Positions 11,783 through 24,800 of a stretch of 64,000 nucleotides of DNA are shown here, piece by piece. Location of the stretch: NCBI GenBank assembly GCA_963971285.1, contig OZ020252.1, positions 17,583,662 through 17,647,661 of the forward strand, written 5' to 3'. How positions within the stretch are numbered: the stretch's first letter is position 1; every line of letters starts with the position of its first letter. The stretch comes from Astropecten irregularis (lineage: Eukaryota; Echinodermata; Asteroidea; Paxillosida; Astropectinidae). The translations under genes and the position numbers were made by a program. The notes beneath the pieces are model-generated. The model was not told where the DNA came from. It ran no database searches and saw only the letters and a program-made list of their open reading frames with translations.

Positions 11783-12756
11783 ATCCGTTGCATGGCTAGT
11801 AATATTCCTGGAAAGACACTGAAATAGTCTACAACTTTTGGGTGGTGGGTCTGATTTTATTTGTCACGTCTAGGCCTACACTTGTCTTGAAGGCCTACTC
11901 TGAGCAAACGTATTTTTCTAAGTCTTTCTTAATACCAGGGTAGGTAACTTAGTGTCTTAATGTGGTCAGTTTTGAAACTTTCTATAACTATATATAAGCA
12001 ACCCTTAGATTTTCCTAATTTCTGGAATGGTGAGTGCCGTTTTCACTGGAAAAGAATTAGGCACGATCTCGCCAATTTTCGGCAATTTATTGTGTATGCG
12101 ACTATGCGTTACTGCATTCGTGTTGAGTCAACTTGGGTGTCATTTTTCCGTGTCGCCGACTCCCCTCATGCATTTTCCCACAGAAACTTAACCCCTGCAA
12201 ATTTTCCAAAACTTTATTAGCAAACCAAATTGTTCATGTGAGTTTAGCGACAGTTAGGTGCAACTGAATTAGGACCCGGATGCCATATTATTTTAAACTT
12301 ATGCCGAAACTCAATGATGTCTGTATAAAGATAAAGATGACCATCGTCGCATGTCGACAGACATTAATTTTGTACAAATGTTATAGGCTTAATTCGAGTC
12401 AAACAGTGAGTTCATTTACAAACAGCCATCGGTCGAAACATATCAGAAATATGCAACTTGATGTGTACGTCTGATTGAAAATGCCAAAGTATTTCAAATT
12501 CATAAGCTTAAGTTATACATGTATGTAAAAAATACTGTATGGTTTCTACTAATTTATCAAGCCATATGAGGTTTTGGTTATGAGACAAACCGTATTAAAA
12601 AATAAAAGTCAACTCCAAACAATGCACAGTATACTTACAAGGGGTTTGTATGTTTATTATATCTTAGAATCATCTTGAAATGTCTATTCAAATTATCCAA
12701 CAGTTAACAAACTGGATGGTAATTGGGCTGCGACTGGTATACATTTTGCAGACCCA

Positions 12757-12978
12757 TGGCCTTCACGAAATGAGGCTTGAGGCTAGGCTTGGGATTTGTG
12801 TTTCTACTGCCACTTTGTGTCTTAAATGAAATGAAGGGCTTGAGATACATGGCGAAGCTGGAGCCTTTCCCCAGCTTCATCATGTGGCCCAATCCCTTCG
12901 TTTCATTTTGTGAGCCTCAAATGGCGGTGGTGAAATAAAGTACCAAGCCTAGCCTCAAGCCAGGTTTCGTAAAGGCCC
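12757..12978. mobile_element. inverted-repeat element (GGCTTGAGGCTAGGCTT arms)
   Basis: The left arm is GGCCTTCACGAAATGAGG followed by CTTGAGGCTAGGCTT. The right arm is its near-complement, AAGCCTAGCCTCAAGCC followed by AGGTTTCGTAAAGGCC. Arms of about 35 bp with about 150 bp between them, and no coding capacity, describe a MITE. No second copy was noticed in the window. Confidence 0.7.
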
Positions 12979-13571
12979 ATAGTATCGCGTTTAGGTTGTG
13001 TGTGGATGGGGTAGACTACCAACAAGCTTATTATATACTTTAAAGGTAGAGGATGTTCCAGGGTTTCAATATTTTTACAGGATTCTAATAATTCGCATTC
13101 ACTCTGAAATCATTCGGTTAAAGCTTTTTAAATGCACAAAATGTCTGACGAAAATGGCTTAAATATTCTAAGACTGTTTTTTTTTTTAAGGCTATTATCT
13201 TCAAAATCGGAGCTTACGTTGCTAGCAACTTAAATTTGGACATGCCCACAATATTAAGCAATACAACTTCATTCCCCTTAATATAATATATAACCTCTAA
13301 TAATCAATGTTATTTCTTTACATTAATTTAAAGCAGTGTGTTTCTCAGTTTTCTAAAAAATAACAATCTTAAAATAATTTTTGTAACTGAAACCTATCGT
13401 CTTCAGAATGTGTATTATACAAAACCGTTCAATTCTTCAAGACAGAATTTGAAGGAAATGACCATTTTAAGTTTCACCAAGATGAAAATATTACAAGTGA
13501 AAGGAAGAAAATAATATTGGGAGAACAAAAAAAAAACAGTTAGAAATGTTAGAATCTATGATAATGGGGCC

Positions 13572-13963
13572 TTAAAGGGAGCATAAAGGATTTGCAAAGA
13601 TGTGCGTTTTGGCTGAACTTGGTATACACAGAAGTGAAGGTCTTAAACTTCCTTACAGACGTTGTTTCGTGTACCTTTTTATGCTTTGTTCATCTGGATA
13701 GCAGAAATACGGCCGAAATAATCTTGCCCCCTTCCGAATCCTTCGCAGTTACACCACGCTTTCGAAATGCTACTAAATCGTTCGGACGAACGATCATTTT
13801 AAGATACACTAAATCTTGATTTCCTTGAAAACCCCAACATCTGATGAACCGAGATTTTCCATGGTGATCGTTTGCACTGTTTACGAACTGTTGAGTCCAT
13901 TTTCTGCCTCGCACTCAATAATATTATTTTGGAGGCCTTGCAAATCATGTACGCTGCCCTTAA
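13572..13963. mobile_element. TTAA-flanked MITE family 4, copy a
   Basis: The element begins TTAAAGGGAGCATA and ends TACGCTGCCCTTAA, so TTAA duplications flank inverted AGGGAGC/GCTGCCCT ends. The core matches 47158-47484 closely (for example GAAGTGAAGGTCTTAAACTT and ATAGCAGAAATACGGCCG). TTAA targets and this structure suit a non-autonomous piggyBac-type element; the superfamily is inferred. Confidence 0.8.
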
Positions 13964-14244
13964 GATGCTAGTAGTCTCCCTACTTTTTTTCCAACATATT
14001 TTAAACTTTTACTTAAACCACAATCTCAATGAATCATTCAAGCTGTCAGTATGGAATTATCAACACCACTCACTCATACATACAAATTATTTCCATTATA
14101 GCTATAACTATTCAATTGTTACAATTGTTACTATTTACATTTTCAAGTTCATCAAGCTTTCCTTGAACATTCCCACAGCAATGAAAACCTCAACGTCAAC
14201 TCAAAAACAAAGGAAGGTAATTATAAGGTAATTGTTTTTTGGGG

Positions 14245-14430
14245 GGGATATGAACACCATGAGACATTATATTTAACTCTTTTTGTGTGTTTGGGTGGCT
14301 CTGAAAAGAGCTGGTTAACTCGACGTTGCGGCCAGTATGTTCTGACCATCTTCAGGAGAATGCATTCCCGTGGAGAAATCTTACAAAAGAATTTAATATA
14401 ATGTCTCATGGTGTAACCGCAAAAAGCTAA
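14245..14430. repeat. dispersed repeat, copy 2, with inverted ends
   Basis: Ends read ACACCATGAGACATTATAT and ATATAATGTCTCATGGTGT, an almost perfect inverted pair. The interior (AGCTGGTTAACTCGACGTT, ATCTTCAGGAGAATGCATTC) matches the complement of 118-265. Confidence 0.7.
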
Positions 14431-14574
14431 ACAATTACTTCATGTACTTCCTCCATGCATAGCCTTAAATCTTAGTAAAAGGAAGGTATACTTTTACTCT
14501 ACTTTTCATGCACCTGCGCCGACCACCAAAAAAAAAATGGTTTAAACACAAAATGAAACTAACTCCTCCAATTA

Positions 14575-14830
14575 ATGTTAAGTTAAAATGTTCATCAAAT
14601 AACCGCAAGGGAAACCGACTGAATTCTAAGTCATTGAAAATTGAACAAAGGAAAAATTGACTGGAGCGGGATTCGAACCAGAGACATCCGAAATACCGTA
14701 CCAACTAAGCTGGTATCAACTTACCGGTGCGGTATTCTGAAGGTCGCAGGTTCAAATCCTGCACCAGTCAATGCTTCTTTGTTCACCTTTCAATAAATCA
14801 AAATGATCTAAGTTCAATAGTGCTCCTCGC
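14575..14830. mobile_element. tRNA-like repeat family B, double inverted copy
   Basis: Left half reads, in complement, TTGACTGGAGCGGGATTCG; right half reads GGTTCAAATCCTGCACCAGT followed by TTCTTTGTTCACCTTTCAA. The two halves meet head to head, so the element is bounded by inverted copies of the family B 3' end. The right half keeps a perfect 5-bp T-arm (GCAGG/CCTGC). Confidence 0.7.
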
Positions 14831-15569
14831 AAAAGGAAACATGAATTAGGTAAAACATCCAATATGTACAAAATGTCTATATCTATAATCACTGTATTTG
14901 ATAAGATTCACAATCATAGATTGGTTTGACTGGTTCTGGTTTCACAATAAACAAAATAGGCTGTGCCCATGGCTAGCATAATATTGGTTAAGCAAAGGAA
15001 TAGTGGGTTATGCCCAACTAGGTATGCATATTTCTCGTATCTCATTGTTAATTGCTAAGGAGGTTTTTGTATCAATGCACCACAGACTTTGGCGAGTTTA
15101 CTGACTTATCAAACAGGAATACAGATTGTTTTGTCGTCACACTGCCTTATACTGTGAACTTTTTAAAGGGACGTTCACAAACTGAGAAGCCAAGTCTTCA
15201 AATAAACAAGTAAATGTAGTAATCCTTTTCTATGGATGCATTCAATATGTACTAATGATGCACACAATTCTATTGTTATTTTGGTATCTTCTTGTTTGAA
15301 ACAAAATAATGTTCGGATATATACATGCGTAATTATTTGTGTTGTCATGTACTATGATGAAGCAAATGAAGCAAGTTTTAATATTTGTATACAACGTAAG
15401 TTCAGGCTACAGATAGCAAATACTATTATTTTCCCGATGGTTCATATGAGATAAGTAGGCTGGTGGTTAGTATAACAATGACATCAGTTTACCTATAAAG
15501 CCATCTTTCATTTACAAATTCAGTTTACATATGTTGTAAAAATCAAATGGTTTCATGATAGTGATCCTG

Positions 15570-15890
15570 ATTGGCTACAGGTGTCATGTGACTAGCAGCA
15601 AGCACTCTCATTGGTGAGTGGCCGAACAGTGACTTCAGAAATTAACATTGGTGCTTTAATACATCCTATACATATCTTCAAAATTAATTTACCACTATAT
15701 TACAAAGATGCTTATTGGTTGTCGCATGATCATGTGACAATTGCTGTGCGTGCTGATTGGTTCTATATAGTTTTTCATTTTTTGATGTGCTCCATTTGAA
15801 TATCCTGGAAATTTGAATAGTGCGAATTCTGTGTTTGGATTGCATGGTCTCTTGTCACGTGACAAAGACCGTGGCCATTGATTGGATGGC
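15570..15890. promoter_or_regulatory. cluster of E-boxes and CCAAT boxes beyond the NBR1 stop codon
   Basis: Three E-boxes occur at 15583-15592 (GTCATGTGAC), 15728-15737 (ATCATGTGAC) and 15854-15863 (GTCACGTGAC). The last is the exact CLEAR palindrome bound by MiT/TFE factors such as TFEB. ATTGG (inverted CCAAT, NF-Y type) occurs beside them near 15570, 15608, 15715, 15757 and 15880. The alternation with roughly 125-145 bp spacing looks like an old tandem duplication. It falls in the NBR1 3' flank or 3' UTR; function is inferred from motifs only. Confidence 0.45.
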
Positions 15891-15892
15891 TA

Positions 15893-18800
15893 TTAGTGCC
15901 TGGCGGTGTGCCAGGAGTCGTCCTGCTCTTGTAGTAGCTCCTGAACGCACTTGGAGATGTTGTTGTCGTGTTTCTGCAGGAGTTCCTTGTTGCGCTGGCG
16001 GTTGCCGAAGCCCATCTCTACCAGCTTGTCCACCGGGTCTGTTGGCTGGTTCTTAGCCACTGGCCACTCCGGCTGCTCGGGCAGGGGCTGGACATCACAA
16101 ACAAAACGAACAAACAAAAAAATGAAACGATGATGAAAATATCCAAAACTGATGGGATTTCTGTAAGTAGACCATGATTTAGACACAATCGATGGGGTGG
16201 AATTCACCAAACTAATCACAACTTACTACCAATTGTAGGACTTAGGATGCATTGAAGCCCTACGTAGGGTACGACGGCCTATCCTTCATGACTTGAGTTG
16301 CGATCGACCATAGGGATTTGTGAAATAGACCTCTGGCTTCCAAACACACATTATAAACATTTAAGGCAAGTGGGACTTAAACTTCTGGGCAAGCCTACAG
16401 CTGGACTAGTCAAGAAAGTATAAAGTTACAAGAATTGGGTGTGGTGGCTCTCGCATTGTGAAATAGATCTTAAGTCAACTTCTTCTGACAGTAAAAAGCT
16501 CAAACAATGTGGACTTAAGGCAAGCACAAATGGAGAAAAACTAAACAGGATGACTGTGATCATGTGACGCGACTCACCTGAGGGTTGAGGAGAGCGTTGA
16601 CGGACATAGCAGCGTGGCCAAAGGCCTGCTTGACAAATCCTCCTGCTAGCTCCATGGCCTTCTGAGCTGTATACCTGCAAGTACCACAACAAGTACAACA
16701 ATACAAATAACGATGTGATGATTTCTAAATGTGATGTAAATTAAGTAATAAAAAAATTATGATAATAATAAAATAAAATAATAATAATAAAAGAAGATTG
16801 CTACATTCAAGGCTCGACACTAACTTTTTTGGGGTGGCCCATTTGGTACAAATTTTATGGTAAGAAACCTGCTTTTGATATTGCAAAGAGCAAGACATTT
16901 TGTGCTAAGCAATTTTTTGTGCTTAGCACTAAGCATTTTTAAGTCTTACCCTAGGGCTTCCATGGGGTCCTGGTCATCATCATCTGTGTGATCGGTGGGT
17001 TCCTGGGTGTCACTAGGTTCCTGGGTTGCATTGCCATTGGCCTCCTGGGTTGCAATGGGCTCAACAGCATCATGGAACACCTCCTGGTCTCTCTCAACAG
17101 CCCCCTTTACACATGAAAACAAAATGACAAAAATGTGAAAAACTATCAATTGCTGAGATACTGACAAAATTATTAGGTTTGTGACGGAAATTAATAATTA
17201 AGTGAAAAGAAAAATAAGTGGGGCTTCTGATTTCTCAGCTAATGGGATAAAACTCCCTCAAATTACACGCATCCTTGGTTCACGATTTCTTATCAAAAAC
17301 AGGTTATAGAATTTACATGAATTATAACTTTAATGTGTATTTCTGTACTGGAGTCAATTTCATAGAGCCGGCAAGACTTGCCCATGAAGAAGTTCCAGTT
17401 GGCAGTTCGGTCTCTCTCAAAGAACTGCCATATGTTCCGGCAATATGCCTCTCAGGATAGGATGCTGCCTCTTTAAGGACAACGTTTATGCCATGGAAGA
17501 TTTCTTGGATCAAAGAGAATTATGGAAAATTGGCGAGTTATGATTGAACAAACCTGGGCTTCTGCACTGGGTGCGTCAACATTTGTTCCCAGCTGGTCAG
17601 TGACGTCTACAATCTTGGGGGGATGGTCCAGCGCTTCGGCGAAAGGGCTGATGACAATCCCACCCTCTGGTTGGTCAGAGGCTAGCGTGGTGTCAGTGTC
17701 TACCGTCACGATCGGGCTGACGATGCGTATGATCTGGAGCGGGCTGTGCACCTGACGGGGAATCAGGGGCTCGGCGCGGAGCTCCGTGCCCGAGGTGTTG
17801 AACAGCTCGTCAATGTCTGCGGCAGCTGAGGTGACAGCATCGGGTGTGGTCTGAGAATGGGTGTGGCTCGTGTTGAACAAAGCATCGACGTCAGTGGATA
17901 CCGTGCTGGAGGACGGGGCTGCAGTCACGGTTGTTGCGTCTGCCGTGCTGTTCACTGTGGTCTGAGCACCGGAGTGCACCGTCATGTAGAGTCTGTCGAC
18001 GTCTGTTGCAACGGTTGTGGATGTTGGGGCGGCATGGGTCATGGCATCCCGCTGAATGCAGGACACCGTCTGGGCCTCAGTGTGCGCCATGTTGAAGAGG
18101 GCATCCACGCTGGTGGCCACGGCCACAGAGACCGGTACAGCTGTGGCAGTAGTAGCGTCCTGCGACAGGCATGACTCCGTCTGCGTCACGGAGCTGGCGA
18201 TGTTGAGGAACGATCCAGCGCTGGTGGCGACACACCTGCTGGAGACCTTGGTCTGCACCTCTGAGCTGGCCACTCGGACGAACGGCTCCCCGCCGCTTGC
18301 CGTTGACACGGTGCTCGCCAGGGAGTCGGTCTGGGACTCACAGTGGGACGTGGGGCACAAGGTGTCCACGTCCGTCCCCACCGTGATGGAGCAGGGGCTC
18401 GCAAAGCAGGCTGCATCACGCTGCTCGCCGGCAGTAGTCTGGCACTCATTATGAGCAGTTGAGGACAGAGTCAGGGCATCGGTGGCCACTGTGTTACATG
18501 ATGTCACGGCTGAGACACCAGCATCTCGCTTCGGAGTACCAGGCAATGGCTCCAAAAGAGTAAGCATTGTCTATGTAACAAACAAAAATCATCACCAAAA
18601 AATGTCATCTTTCATCATCTTGAGAATCGTTAAACATACAATAAAGCGATTTAAGAGACAACATTTTATCTGTTTGCATGTAAGACTTTTGTAAATGCAT
18701 GTGGGAAATAAATCAGATAGTGATTGGTCAGGAAAATATGGGTGGAAGGGCCTGGGAAGGGGCTGTAGGAGGAGCTAAGCTTCAAGGATCCATCAATTGT

Positions 18801-21800
18801 CAGAAGGAAGAAAAGACTGACCTGGGTGCTAGTGACGGAGCTCTTCCTTTGTACGGCCGACATGTCCAGAGGTTTGCTGGGATCAAAGCAGTCGGGCAAC
18901 GGCACAATCTCAAAGTCGTCCAAGAAATCGTCCGAACTAGTGCCGGTGCTCAGTACTTCAACATCGCCTAAGAGAAGGTGACAATTGATAAAAAACGTCA
19001 CCAACCCAATCATTCGACTCGAGGAATAAGATTTCTTCAAAAACATCTCTCTTTCTTTGTGGTAATGACGATACACAAAAATATTACACCCAACTGGATA
19101 TTGTTTGAAGTGGAGGTTAAGCATGAAAAGCAGAGCTTGAGTTTGAGCATGAGTGAACAATAGTTTCAAAGAGTTTCAAAGTTTCCGTCTGCCGGAAGGG
19201 TTGGGTTCGGGCAGATTCCGGATAGTTCCTGGCCTAATTCATTCAGAAGCTTCAAGTTTAATGATCACATCATGTTTCAAAAAACAAAATCAAGTTCAAT
19301 GAGAACTGCTACAGTTATAAAGACCCATCATATAAGAAACTTGGATCCTTGTTATTTTCATAATGGAAACACAACTTTGCTAAATTTGATAGAATCAAAG
19401 AGCTTTCAGAACAAGATTCTGGGTTCTTTCCTGAAAGATGACAAGATTGATGGAAGTCTTACCTTCCTGGTCTTGTCCGCAGTAATCTGTCTCCACATCC
19501 TCTGGGGTAAGGCAGTGTTCGTCAGCCTTGCCGTCCTCTCCTTCCTCGGACAGCACCTCCACGATCTCCATGTCACCGTGCTCAGACATGTGACGGCTCA
19601 GGATGTTGACGTCCAGCTCACGTACCGGCGAGATGCAAGGAGTCACTCCTGTTAGTTGGAAAGAAGAGACAGATCTTGTATTCCAAGAATCGAGATAGAA
19701 AACGAGAATGGAGATACAGCTGCAGGTATCTAATTTGGTACAATGACGGACTCGTTGCGGCAGCACCATACTTAGGCATGCAACTTGGTCTTAACAAAAA
19801 AAAACCCAAGAAAGTTCCAATCTGTTAAGCATACTTTGTACTATGTTTTTCACTTCTCAAGGGCATAAGAAGTGAAAAAAAGAGGAAATCAGCTGATCCA
19901 AGGAAAAGTTGCATGCCTACATACTTCTGTCTAGGGAGTCAGATTGACGCAATGGTTGGTGTTTCATCTCAGGCAAGCCCCAAGAGAGTTACTCTGTAGC
20001 TTTTAGCCAGTGGCTCTTACTAGCATATGAAGCCCCCATTTGAAATTTTTTCAAAGTTCATGTAAATCATTGATGCATCATTGCAACATACTTGTCAAAA
20101 TGAGACCATTATAAGAGTGTTAGGGTTTATTGAAATGGATTGATGGACTCAGTCTGAACAATCTGAGCGAGCTGGGGTCTCATGACTAGAAGTCACCCCT
20201 TACCCAGAGGAGTGTTGTGGGGTGTTGGAGTCGGTTGATGGGTCAGTGTGGCCACCTCTGCCTCTATCTCAGTCTCGGCCTGGGCATGGTCAGAGATCTT
20301 CAACATCTCAAAGGACAGGACATCCTGGGCAGTCAGCATCTCGGTGGAGGAACACACCCGCATGGGAATGGAGGGGTCCTGCTGGTTGGTCTGCAGCTGG
20401 GCGACAGCATTGGAGGAGGCCTCCTGGCTGGCATCTTCGACTTTCTGCGGGGGAAACACCAAACACAAAAAATAGGAGGGTGAACATGGGATCCATTCTC
20501 GCATCATTCCTTTTGAAAGTATCATTTTTGGAACAGAGTGGGTAAAGAAAGTTTCCAGTACCTTTTCGCTGTTGGCCTCTTTGCTGACGGTGATACTACA
20601 CCAGACACGATGACCAAACTGCTCCCCTTCCTGGACCAGACGCCAGTGGCTCTGGTACTGGCCAGAGCAGGAGGGGGCCACGAACTCAACACAGACTAGA
20701 CCCTCTGCCCCGGGGGCAACAGGGGGCACATCCACTGCATCGGGGGACGAGGCGTACATGTTTCCCCACAGGAACTTGAGCTGTAAGCACAAGATAGATG
20801 GAAATAGTTAGACTATAAAACAAGAATATTTAAGTTGAGGTAATCTTCACATAGACACAAAACATCTAAGAGAGCATCATGGTTAATATCCCTTACCTAC
20901 GAAGTCTGTCAAAGACCCTGATACTGCAGCACTTTGGCAGATTCTGGGAGAAAAGCACCATAACATTGCAAGGGTTGTGCTGCCCAGAGTCAAACGAATG
21001 TGGTGAATTGGAGTTGCCAAAGATTGGATTTTAGCAGATTTAGGGAGGGTCCTAAACACAGGGTTCAGGGTTAAGATAAGAATGTGTGTTGGACTTTGGC
21101 ATGTTTGACAGATTCAGGAAGGCTGCTTCCCAAAATGGCAGGGGGTTACGGTAAATGATTTGGAGCACAGTCCAAGAGGTGATTGGGGAGGGAATGATGT
21201 ATTGATGTTGGGGAAAACGCATTGGGAACATCTTCAGGAAGTATCACCAATTCCCTAACCCAATTCCTTCACAAGGCTAAGGGTCTCCTCACTCAAGTCA
21301 ATGAGTCTTCACCTACCTTGGTGTCTTGGTTCCAGGCGGCAGGTCCCGTGTTCTTCATGATCCAGCTCTTGGTGAACTTAGTGCCCGGTTGCATGTGGGT
21401 GTCGTCAGGAAGGTTGCCATCTTGAACAAAAGCTGCATCCATCTTCCACAGACTGCTTATTGCCCAAAAAAATATGAAGAAAAGAAAATATTAAGTTTTG
21501 AAAAATGGACTATTTCAGATGCATTTTCAGGTATTCAGAGTGTGGAAAAGTGATAAGTTTCTGGAAAATAACTGCAAAACTAGAAACCTGATTCAAATAT
21601 TTGCCTGAGATGCATTAGAACCAGGTCATGATGGTGTAAAGGTGAGATGAATAGACACTGCCTCCCAACCGTGCTTCTCTTGAGTGACGTCCAAGTTTAA
21701 AACGAAAACAAAAAAACAACTTACATATGCGGCTTGCTGATTACTGGAGGATCCTTCTCTCCAGTAACTGCTTCCACGACTTCCACGTCCTTCTTGGGCA

Positions 21801-24800
21801 GCTCTGTAGTCACCTCAATGGACACCGTCCCTGCATCTGCTATCACGACCTCCTGAAGAGGCCTGGCAGGGTCAGCCTCGTGGTGGCCGATCACATGAGC
21901 GGCCTGTAGGATCTCTTCCACTTGCCTCTCTGCCATGCGTTCCAGGCACTCGCGCTTCGTCGGCGACATCATGTGGCGGAGGTCGGCAGAGCGGCAGCGG
22001 CGCTTCTCTTCTTTGATCTTGCGCTTGAGCTCCGACTTGGCCGCTTTGCGAGCCATCTTCTCCTCCAGACGTTTCAGGCTGATGAGGGAAAATAACATGA
22101 AGGATTGCACTTAAAACCAAGAGGTTATCAAATCTTGAAACTGATTGCTGACTTGATATCTGCAAGCAATATGGGGAAGTACAAATGTTGGCTTAGCAAT
22201 TTTCTCCTCTTTACGATTCTGATATTGTGTCAGTGTCAGGATTGAGAGAATGACTCACCTATGGCAGACAGTAGCAGAGCTGTCGTCGTTGTAGATGGGT
22301 CTCTTCAGAAGAGGGGTCACCCTGCCGTCAGGCTTCAGGCCCAGGCCCTTGTTGGCAGGCTGGCGAAGTTTCAGGAACACGTGGCTGGGATGATGGACAG
22401 AGTCCTTAGCCTCGCACTCCTCACACAGGTCGTAGTCAATGCAGTGCCTTCAACAGACAAATGACAGACAAGGGGCATTCAACTACAATCTCCATCAATC
22501 AGATTTGGAATTATTTGACAATATTTCATCTACACTGAGTATTCCATTAAAGGGGCGAGGACAGTATTCAATACACTTTAACAATAAGTGCACCACCAGG
22601 CGAGGGCGATAGACAGGTGTCAAATAGTATTGAAATAAACCGCACAGACTATACTATACAGACATAATAATGTAATTTTCACCATTTTCAAGTGCCCCAT
22701 GGCAATATGTGCACAGGTTTTGAAAAAACGAGATTTTGAGACATACAGTTTTTCCATTTACGTTTATCCCTTCTAAAGATGTCAAATTCTTCATAAGAAC
22801 ACTTTAGAAGATTTACATGCACTGTATTGTACACGTATACACAAGTAAGACTGGCATAGCCTAGCATGCATATGGGAGGCCACAATGGCTGTGTACAAAC
22901 CCGGATATACTCACCCACACTTGTAGCGAATGCCCACGATAGTCTTGTTACAGTTGTCACAGATGATGCCCAGATGGCAGAAGACTCCTGCAAAAAAAAG
23001 TTTAAGTCCAAATTCAAGCTCAGACAAAAAATGGTAACGGTGCATAAAGAGCCAGCTGTGTGCAAATGATGTTAAATGCCAAATGACTGTCTCTATTTCT
23101 CAACCAGCCGCCATTGCTGTTGGGATAACTTGAGCAGGGTACATTTCACAATTATCAATATATCAGCCCAACTCCACTCCGAATAAAAGGCTGGTATCCA
23201 TCTTTACCTACATTGTCCAATGTGTTAATAGAGCTACATTTTGTTTAAGACTCAAGTGCTGGGTTGCCAATTTATCCTGTGTGTGGATCTTCCTCATCTT
23301 GCTGAATTTCTTTCAACTTTGTGAAAACCGAAAAGTAAGCCAGGCCACATGATTGAGTGGAAGACGAAGTAACATGGGCAAAAGGTCAAACACATCCGTG
23401 AATATAAATTTGAAAGTGAATGAGGCTAGAGAAAGGGAGAGAGTTGACTGCCTTGTAAAGGTATGATGAGGATCACTTACTTCTAGCTGGTTTTCCCTCA
23501 TCTTTCTTGTCGGGCAGACCTTCATTTGGAGAGTCCTTCTTGCACATTGAATCAATGACAGTTTTCTCTAGGCCTTGAAGCACGCTGCGAACGACTCGCT
23601 CCACCAACTGCAAATTATACAATTATTAACATTGACAAATTTTTCCTTTACATGGTTTACAACAAAATGAAAAATCAAAAAAACTGTTTAAGGCCAAAAC
23701 AAGAAAATCTCATTTAAAGGTTGTATCATACTTTGGTTTTGTCAACGAAGTACAGATTCATGGGCAAAAATATCAAGGAAGATACAGTCACAGTCATCTG
23801 TGAAAATTTCAGTCCTGTTTTGGTGTCTGACCAAAGTATGATACTACCTTTAAGTCATCAACTTTTTTTTAAACATGAGATGAAATGGAAATTGGAAAAA
23901 GTTTTCATTTTCTTTTGAAGATTTTGCACATGTTGGTTAGTCTACTGCAATAACTGCTCAACATGATAAAGAAAACTATCAAGTGCTGGGGTAGTCTTGG
24001 GGCGGTCTTGGGGTGGTCTTGGGGCGGTCTTGGGGCAGCCTTGGGGCAGTCTTGGGGCAGTCTTAGGGCGGACTTGGGGAAGACTTAGGGCGGTCTTTGG
24101 GCGGTTTTGGGGCAGTCTTTGAGCAGTCTAGGGACGGTCTTGGGGCAGTCTTGGGACGGTCTTTTGGTGGTCTCGAGGCGGGTCTTGGGGCAGTCTTACG
24201 TCTGGACTTGAGTGCAGGTTGTCTGAAGGGCCAAAGGGTTCAGGTGTAGGTACCTCCTCTGGTATGGTTGCCTCAGACTTGGAAGCCCCTGATGATGTTT
24301 TAATGGGGGCAGTCCCAGCAGGTGCAGTCTCGCCGGTCGGGGCCATGGCAGACGGCAGCGATGGCGGTGTCTCAGTCACAGGTGCCTCCTGGACTTTCTG
24401 TTTCTTGGCAGCCTGCAGCTGGCCTACTGTGGCCACAAGGTCTGTGTAGTAGCGACTGTGCTTTGTGCTGCTGCTGCTGCTGCTGCTGCTAGTACTGCTG
24501 CTGCTACTACTGCTGCTGTTGCAGCTGCCAATGTTGTAAGCGGTAGGCCGGCCAGTCGATGTGCACTGGACAGGCAGATTAGGATTGGTCTTCCTTGGAT
24601 CATCAACCTAACAAAACAGATAAGATAGCGGGATTCAAACTGATGGACATGACAAACAATTCAACGAATAATAAGTCAAGACACAATGTGCATAGTGTTA
24701 ACCACACTGTCAGGAATTGAATCTTGTACCATTTCAATTCAATGACTGTAAGTAATAAAAAGATCAAAAGTTGTTAGAAATTGTAAGAAGCTGTGAAAAG

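Larger units (their letters stand above)
11629..15892. other. intergenic region between the FkbM gene and NBR1 (tail to tail)
   Basis: No exon is supported here. Both flanking genes end into this stretch, so it holds both 3' UTRs. A possible FkbM polyadenylation signal is AATAAA near 12599. The rest is mostly mobile DNA: a hairpin MITE at 11651-11782, an inverted-repeat element at 12757-12978, a TTAA element at 13572-13963, and repeats at 14245-14830. The right end carries an E-box/CCAAT cluster. Confidence 0.65.

Noticed and set aside
17857..18454. Plus-strand open frames opposite NBR1 exon 15
   Set aside because: Shadows of the repeat-rich coding exon on the other strand.
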